From Alphaproteobacteria bacterium (GTDB taxonomy: Bacteria; Pseudomonadota; Alphaproteobacteria; SMXP01): a stretch of 10,426 bases of DNA. Below the pieces are notes generated by a model. The model did no database searches. It worked only from the letters and a program-made list of their open reading frames with translations, and was not told the origin of the DNA. Shown here piece by piece: positions 7,077 through 10,426 of this stretch. The stretch spans positions 1 through 10,426 of the forward strand of contig SMXP01000079.1 in the NCBI GenBank assembly GCA_004356335.1, read 5' to 3'. Made by a program: the position numbers and the translations under genes. The stretch's first letter is position 1, and each line of letters starts with the position of its first letter.

Positions 7077-8495
7077 ATGGCGTCTGGTTCTAGTCCAGTC
7101 ACTCGTTTTGCTCCCTCGCCCACCGGCATGCTCCATATTGGTGGGGCCAGGACCGCCTTGTTTAACTGGCTGTTCGCGCGCCATGAGGGTGGCAAATTTC
7201 TGTTGCGAATTGAAGACACCGACCGAGAACGGTCCACTGCACAGGCAAGTACCGCCATTCTTGATGGCTTGAGATGGTTGGAACTCGAATGGGACGGAGA
7301 GGTCACCTGCCAATCCAAGCACATCGAACGCCACGGACAAGTCGCGCAGACTCTGCTCGACCAAGGTAAGGCTTACCATTGCTATTGCTCGCCCGAAGAA
7401 CTAACCGAAATGCGGCAACGGGCCAAAGCGCAAGGACGGCCGGCACTTTATGACGGGCGCTGGCGCGACCGCGATCCATCGGACGCGCCTCAGGGCGTCA
7501 ATCCCGTATTGCGCATCAAGGCGCCGAGGCAAGGCGAAACCGTCATTCACGATCGTGTTCAGGGTGAAGTTCGCGTTTCCAACAGGCAATTAGACGATTT
7601 CATCCTGTTGCGAAGCGACCAAACTCCCACTTATATGTTGTCTGTCGTGGTTGACGATCACGACATGTCGATCACGCATATCATCCGCGGTGACGATCAC
7701 TTAACCAACGCTTTTCGTCAGCAAGTCATCTATGATGCCCTTGGCTGGGGCGTGCCGGAGTTTGCTCATATACCTCTTTTGCACGGAACAGACGGTGCCA
7801 AGCTATCGAAAAGGCATGGGGCGTTATCGGTCAGTGCTTATAAAGACATGGGCTACCTGCCCGCCGCTATGAGAAATTATTTGCTGCGTCTTGGGTGGTC
7901 CCATGGTGATGATGAAATCATTTCCAACGAACAAGCCATCGAATGGTTTAATTTGGACTCGTTGGGAAAAAGCGCCGCCCGGTTCGATATCGACAAATTG
8001 AATTACCTGAACGGACATTATATTCGCCAGCTCGATGACCAAGAATTGAGCCAAGACGTTCTCAATATCCTCAAATCGACAAACTCGATCACCGTCGACC
8101 AGACGGCCCAACAGCGCTTATTGGCAGCTATGCCCGAATTCAAGCAAAGAGCGAAAACACTTATTGAATTAGCCGACAATTGTGTGTTTCTTGTAAGTTC
8201 GCGCCCGTTGCCCTTGACTGAGAAGGCCCAGTCACAATTGAGTGAGCAGGCGCCGGCCCTCCTCGCCGAATTGCGCGGCAAACTGGAGACGACCGAGCAT
8301 TGGACGGCGGAGGCCTTGGATAAAGCGATCCGCACATTTGCCGATAAAAAAGGGCTAAAATTCGGCAAAGTTGCTCAGCCGTTGCGCGCTGCCTTGACCG
8401 GAGGCGCCAGCTCCCCAGGGATTTTCGACGTATTAGCCATTTTGGGGCGGGAAGAATCGCTGGGTCGAATTCAAGATCAAGCGGCTGCAGACTAG
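7077..8495 (+). CDS. gltX: Glutamyl-tRNA synthetase (class I)
   Basis: The product is 472 residues, normal for bacterial GluRS. It charges tRNA-Glu with glutamate in the cytoplasm. The ATP-binding HIGH motif appears as HIGG at 20-23 inside FAPSPTGMLHIGGARTALFN, and the KMSKS motif as KLSKR at 242-246 followed by HGA. RIEDTDRERS at about 44-53 and the GDDHLTNAFRQ segment at 205-215 are conserved in GluRS. The zinc-site region starts with CYC at about 102-104, but I do not see the later Cys of the E. coli site (the segment reads RPALYDGRW), so zinc is probably not bound there. The C-terminal anticodon-binding domain is complete. Alphaproteobacteria often carry two GluRS copies, and this sequence alone cannot tell whether this copy also charges tRNA-Gln. 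The TAG stop coincides with the start of a palindromic element. Confidence 0.96.
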   Translation: MASGSSPVTRFAPSPTGMLHIGGARTALFNWLFARHEGGKFLLRIEDTDRERSTAQASTAILDGLRWLELEWDGEVTCQSKHIERHGQVAQTLLDQGKAYHCYCSPEELTEMRQRAKAQGRPALYDGRWRDRDPSDAPQGVNPVLRIKAPRQGETVIHDRVQGEVRVSNRQLDDFILLRSDQTPTYMLSVVVDDHDMSITHIIRGDDHLTNAFRQQVIYDALGWGVPEFAHIPLLHGTDGAKLSKRHGALSVSAYKDMGYLPAAMRNYLLRLGWSHGDDEIISNEQAIEWFNLDSLGKSAARFDIDKLNYLNGHYIRQLDDQELSQDVLNILKSTNSITVDQTAQQRLLAAMPEFKQRAKTLIELADNCVFLVSSRPLPLTEKAQSQLSEQAPALLAELRGKLETTEHWTAEALDKAIRTFADKKGLKFGKVAQPLRAALTGGASSPGIFDVLAILGREESLGRIQDQAAAD

Positions 8496-8504
8496 GGTCT
8501 TTCC

Positions 8505-8525
8505 GGTTTTGATGAAATCAAAACC
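8505..8525 (+). terminator. Hairpin after gltX, possible terminator
   Basis: GGTTTTGAT (8505-8513) pairs perfectly with ATCAAAACC (8517-8525) around a GAA loop, 10 bases after the gltX stop. The stem is AT-rich and is not followed by a run of T, so termination is uncertain. It may act mainly as a structural part of the surrounding repeat or stabilise the gltX mRNA end. Confidence 0.45.
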
Positions 8526-8548
8526 TGACCCTAAGCTGTTGTTTTGTC

Positions 8549-8592
8549 GTGTTTCCGGACGGAAAACCGGTGGCCACTTTTCCTGGAAACAC
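8549..8592. repeat. Nested inverted repeat inside the intergenic element
   Basis: The outer arms GTGTTTCC (8549-8556) and GGAAACAC (8585-8592) are perfect complements. The inner arms GGAAAA (8561-8566) and TTTTCC (8578-8583) are also perfect, and between them lies the palindrome GTGGCCAC (8570-8577). Together they would form a long, slightly bulged cruciform or RNA hairpin. This is the core of the REP-like unit. Confidence 0.7.
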
Positions 8593-8597
8593 TCTAA

Positions 8598-8626
8598 TTG
8601 ACACGATATTTGGCGAGCCGATGGTT
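8598..8626 (+). promoter_or_regulatory. Candidate gltA promoter
   Basis: TTGACA at 8598-8603 is a perfect -35 consensus. At the preferred 17-base spacing the -10 position reads ATGGTT (8621-8626), which is weak; GGTTTA two bases on is an alternative. It begins just outside the right end of the palindromic element and about 60 bases before the gltA start. Confidence 0.4.
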
Positions 8627-8643
8627 TAGCCGACGACCTGAGA

Positions 8644-8667
8644 CAGGGAGCGATGACTGAATGGTAG
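8644..8667 (+). promoter_or_regulatory. gltA ribosome binding site and overlapping out-of-frame ATG
   Basis: CAGGGAG at 8644-8650 lies 10 bases before the gltA ATG at 8661, an acceptable distance. Another ATG at 8653 is only 2 bases from the purine run. It would read four codons (M-T-E-W) in another frame and stop at TAG 8665-8667, overlapping the gltA start. The spacing makes real initiation at 8653 unlikely. Confidence 0.5.
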
Positions 8668-9968
8668 AAAATGCAAAATCACGGGATGGCGGCGCCACTC
8701 TCCAAATTGGCGATAAATCTTACTCGCTTCCTGTTTATCAGGGAACCGTGGGTCCCGATGTGCTGGATGTCAGAAATCTTTACTCTGAGACCGGTCTTTT
8801 TACCTACGATCCGGGCTTCACGTCGACCGCCAGTTGTGAATCGGCCATTACCTATATCGACGGCGATAAAGGTATTCTGCTTTACCGAGGCTACCCCATC
8901 GATCAGCTGGCCGAAAATGGCACCTACATGGAGACCTGTTATCTTCTGCTTTACGGAGAATTGCCCAACCAAGAAGAGATGGCAGCCTTCAAAACCGCAA
9001 TCACGCGGCATACCATGGTTCAAGAACAATTGACCTATTTCTTGCGCGGATTTCGCCGAGATGCTCATCCCATGGCAATTATGGTTGGCGTTGTCGGGGC
9101 ACTTTCCGCATTCTATCACGACTCGACAGATATCAACGATCCCCATCAACGCTTGGTGGCGAGCCGCCGAATGATCGCCAAAATGCCGACCATGGCGGCA
9201 ATGGCTTATAAATATTCCGTCGGTCAGCCGTTCATTTATCCGAGGAATGAACTTGGCTATGCGGAAAACTTTTTACGCATGTGTTTTGCGGTGCCGGCGG
9301 AGAATTACGAGATCAATCCCATATTGGCACGCGCCATGGATCGAATCTTCATTCTCCATGCCGATCACGAGCAAAATGCTTCCACCTCAACAGTTAGGCT
9401 GGCCGGATCATCGGGAGCCAATCCCTTTGCCTGCATAGCCGCTGGAATTGCTTGCCTATGGGGGCCTGCTCATGGGGGTGCCAACGAAGCGGCCTTAAAC
9501 ATGCTTCGGGAGATCGGAACCGTCGATCGAATCCCGGAATTTATTGCACGGGCAAAAGACAAAGACGATTCGTTTCGTCTGATGGGATTTGGTCACCGCG
9601 TGTACAAAAATTACGACCCGCGTGCGCGCGTGATGCAAGAAACCTGTCATGAAGTCCTAAAGGAATTAGGGATCAAGGACGATCCCATACTTGAAGTCGC
9701 CATGGAGCTCGAGCAAATCGCACTCCACGATGATTACTTTATAGAGAAAAAATTATATCCCAATATTGACTTCTATTCCGGCATTACCCTCAACGCGCTT
9801 GGCTTCCCGACAACCATGTTTACCGTGGTTTTTGCTCTCGCACGAACAGTGGGATGGATCGCACAATGGATGGAGATGGTTGAGGATCCCAACCAACGTA
9901 TCGGCCGACCCCGCCAGATCTATACGGGTCAAACGCACAGAGATTATATCCCTCCGTCGCAACGCTAG
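8661..9968 (+). CDS. gltA: Citrate synthase (type II)
   Basis: The product is 435 residues, the length of the hexameric Gram-negative type II enzyme, which also has the N-terminal beta-rich domain seen here (about 1-60). It condenses oxaloacetate and acetyl-CoA to citrate, the entry step of the TCA cycle. Catalytic residues are visible: His271 in GPAHGGANEA, His312 in GFGHRVYKNYDPRA, and Asp370 in LYPNIDFYSG. These correspond to the E. coli triad His264, His305 and Asp362. The substrate-binding segment HADHEQNASTSTVR lies at about 243-256. Type II enzymes are commonly inhibited by NADH, but that cannot be read from the sequence with certainty. The TAG stop at 9966-9968 coincides with the apparent left end of an IS630-type element, so any native terminator has been displaced or is absent. 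Confidence 0.98.
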   Translation: MVENAKSRDGGATLQIGDKSYSLPVYQGTVGPDVLDVRNLYSETGLFTYDPGFTSTASCESAITYIDGDKGILLYRGYPIDQLAENGTYMETCYLLLYGELPNQEEMAAFKTAITRHTMVQEQLTYFLRGFRRDAHPMAIMVGVVGALSAFYHDSTDINDPHQRLVASRRMIAKMPTMAAMAYKYSVGQPFIYPRNELGYAENFLRMCFAVPAENYEINPILARAMDRIFILHADHEQNASTSTVRLAGSSGANPFACIAAGIACLWGPAHGGANEAALNMLREIGTVDRIPEFIARAKDKDDSFRLMGFGHRVYKNYDPRARVMQETCHEVLKELGIKDDPILEVAMELEQIALHDDYFIEKKLYPNIDFYSGITLNALGFPTTMFTVVFALARTVGWIAQWMEMVEDPNQRIGRPRQIYTGQTHRDYIPPSQR

Positions 9969-10039
9969 AGCACGTTCACAAAACATTGAATCATTATAGG
10001 GATTCCCTTTTGGTCCGAACAGGGTGATGATTCTCCTTT

Positions 10040-10047
10040 AAGGAGGT
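10040..10047 (+). promoter_or_regulatory. Strong Shine-Dalgarno sequence of the transposase gene
   Basis: AAGGAGGT is a full complement to the 16S rRNA 3' end, with 4 bases left before the ATG at 10052. It is the strongest ribosome binding site in the window, stronger than those of the housekeeping genes. It supports 10052 as the true start. Confidence 0.8.
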
Positions 10048-10051
10048 CGTT

Positions 10052-10414
10052 ATGGTTCGAGCTTATTCAGATGATTTACGCATTCGGGTGATCCGCTCAG
10101 CTGAAGAAAATGGCGAGAGTGCGCGTGCGGCGGGGCGGCGGTTTGGGGTGAGCGAATCTTCAGCGGTCAAATGGGTCGGGCGTTTCCGGCAGGAGGGCGC
10201 GATCTCAGCGGTAAAGACCGGCCGGCCGCGGGGACTGAAAGTCGAGGCCCATAAGGAGTTTCTGTTCACCCAGATGGCTGGCCGCCATACCACCCTCGAT
10301 GAATTACAGACGGCGCTGCTTGAGCAGTGCGGCATGTATGCCAGCCGCACGCTGTTGTGGCGGTTCGTTCATGAGCAAGGCCTGAGCTTTAAAAAAAACC
10401 GTCCACGCCAGTGA
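10052..10414 (+). CDS. IS630-family transposase, first ORF (helix-turn-helix part)
   Basis: The 120-residue product starts MVRAYSDDLRIRVIRSAEE and has a helix-turn-helix DNA-binding region (about 20-55: SARAAGRRFGVSESSAVKWV) followed by a second helical segment with the TGRPRG linker at about 57-62. This is the N-terminal DNA-binding half of IS630 transposases, which recognises the terminal repeats. The DDE catalytic half is not in this frame. The frame ends with KKNRPRQ just after a run of eight A bases (10391-10398). That C-terminus looks like a read-out of the wrong frame rather than conserved sequence, because the family continuation lies in the +1 frame. The gene is either orfA of a frameshift-expressed transposase or an element broken by one extra A. 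Confidence 0.9.
   Translation: MVRAYSDDLRIRVIRSAEENGESARAAGRRFGVSESSAVKWVGRFRQEGAISAVKTGRPRGLKVEAHKEFLFTQMAGRHTTLDELQTALLEQCGMYASRTLLWRFVHEQGLSFKKNRPRQ
10388..10398 (+). other. Slippery TTT plus A8 run, probable frameshift or slippage site
   Basis: TTT (10388-10390) followed by eight A bases (10391-10398) lies at the end of the first transposase ORF. With seven A bases the reading would go directly from FKK into T-V-H-A-S-E-Q-D-R-P in one frame. Frameshifting or transcriptional slippage on the A run would therefore join the DNA-binding and catalytic halves. Programmed frameshifting is known in IS630 relatives, but that this site works is inference. Confidence 0.6.
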
Positions 10415-10426
10415 ACAAGACCGCCC
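10398..10426 (+). CDS. IS630-family transposase, start of second reading frame (partial)
   Basis: In the +1 frame relative to the first ORF, bases 10398-10424 read TVHASEQDR. This is characteristic of IS630 transposases just before the DDE domain (family form KK-x-x-HASEQDRPDV). Only about nine codons are present before the window ends. There is no independent start codon in this piece, which fits expression as a frameshift fusion. Confidence 0.6.

Larger units (their letters stand above)
8493..8596. mobile_element. MITE/REP-like palindromic intergenic element with TA ends
   Basis: The left end TAGGGTCTTTCCGG (8493-8506) and the reverse complement of 8583-8596, TAGAGTGTTTCCAG, agree at 11 of 14 positions. 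They form imperfect terminal inverted repeats that both begin with TA. Without the TAs the unit is 100 bases long. Inside are a 9-bp hairpin (8505-8525) and a nested hairpin (8549-8592). From memory it resembles the short palindromic repeats scattered between genes in alphaproteobacterial genomes, but I could not search for copies. The TA flanks fit a non-autonomous element of the Tc1/mariner-IS630 kind. The left TA lies inside the gltX TAG stop codon. It has no coding capacity. Confidence 0.6.
9966..10426 (+). mobile_element. IS630-family insertion sequence, left part
   Basis: The transposase first ORF at 10052 identifies the family. IS630 elements insert at TA and duplicate it, and the only stretch between gltA and the transposase that looks like an element end starts TAGAGCACGTTCAC at 9966. 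On that reading TA 9966-9967 is the target duplicate and the IS begins at G9968, so the gltA stop codon is shared with the insertion junction. The right end and right inverted repeat are beyond the window, so the boundary is inferred. A GAATC (9988-9992) / GATTC (10001-10005) inverted repeat lies in the leader. Confidence 0.7.

Noticed and set aside
8653..8667. Four-codon upstream ORF overlapping the gltA start as a regulatory leader peptide
   Set aside because: Its ATG is only 2 bases from the purine run and it is too short to judge. The simpler reading is an incidental ATG.

Overview
The window reads as ordinary alphaproteobacterial chromosome ending in a mobile element. It runs trpG-trpD-trpC, moaC-moeA, lexA, comEC (opposite strand), gltX, gltA. 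I recognise this order as a conserved neighbourhood in Alphaproteobacteria. The class is supported independently by a GAAC-N7-GAAC SOS box in front of lexA, which is the alphaproteobacterial operator type. GC looks to be in the mid-50s by eye. I cannot name the genus.

Positions 1-1963 hold the end of the anthranilate synthase glutaminase subunit (trpG), then trpD and trpC, tightly packed as a tryptophan operon. An AT-rich gap of 124 bases leads to moaC and moeA (2088-3799), two molybdenum cofactor genes 20 bases apart. The next gap (3800-3933) carries a small hairpin and a well-formed lexA promoter whose -10 box is covered by the SOS box. A second, imperfect box lies just downstream. lexA (3934-4650) converges on a ComEC/Rec2 family membrane protein (4675-6975, minus). 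A gap of about 100 bases separates the comEC start from the divergent gltX (glutamyl-tRNA synthetase, 7077-8495). gltA (citrate synthase, 8661-9968) follows.

The two least ordinary places are the 3' ends of gltX and gltA. Starting exactly at the gltX TAG stop codon is a palindromic element of about 100 bases. Its imperfect terminal inverted repeats both begin with TA, it has two internal hairpins, and it looks like a MITE or REP-type repeat. Starting exactly at the gltA TAG stop codon is the apparent left end of an IS630-family insertion sequence, a family that targets TA. Its first ORF (10052-10414) ends just after a run of eight A residues. Beyond that run a +1 frame continues with typical IS630 transposase sequence, so the full transposase probably depends on frameshifting or slippage. 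The element runs off the right edge of the window.

Most genes here are housekeeping genes: tryptophan synthesis, Moco synthesis, SOS control, DNA uptake, translation and the TCA cycle. I see no undescribed multi-gene system. The interest lies in the lexA control region and in the TA-flanked elements set into stop codons.
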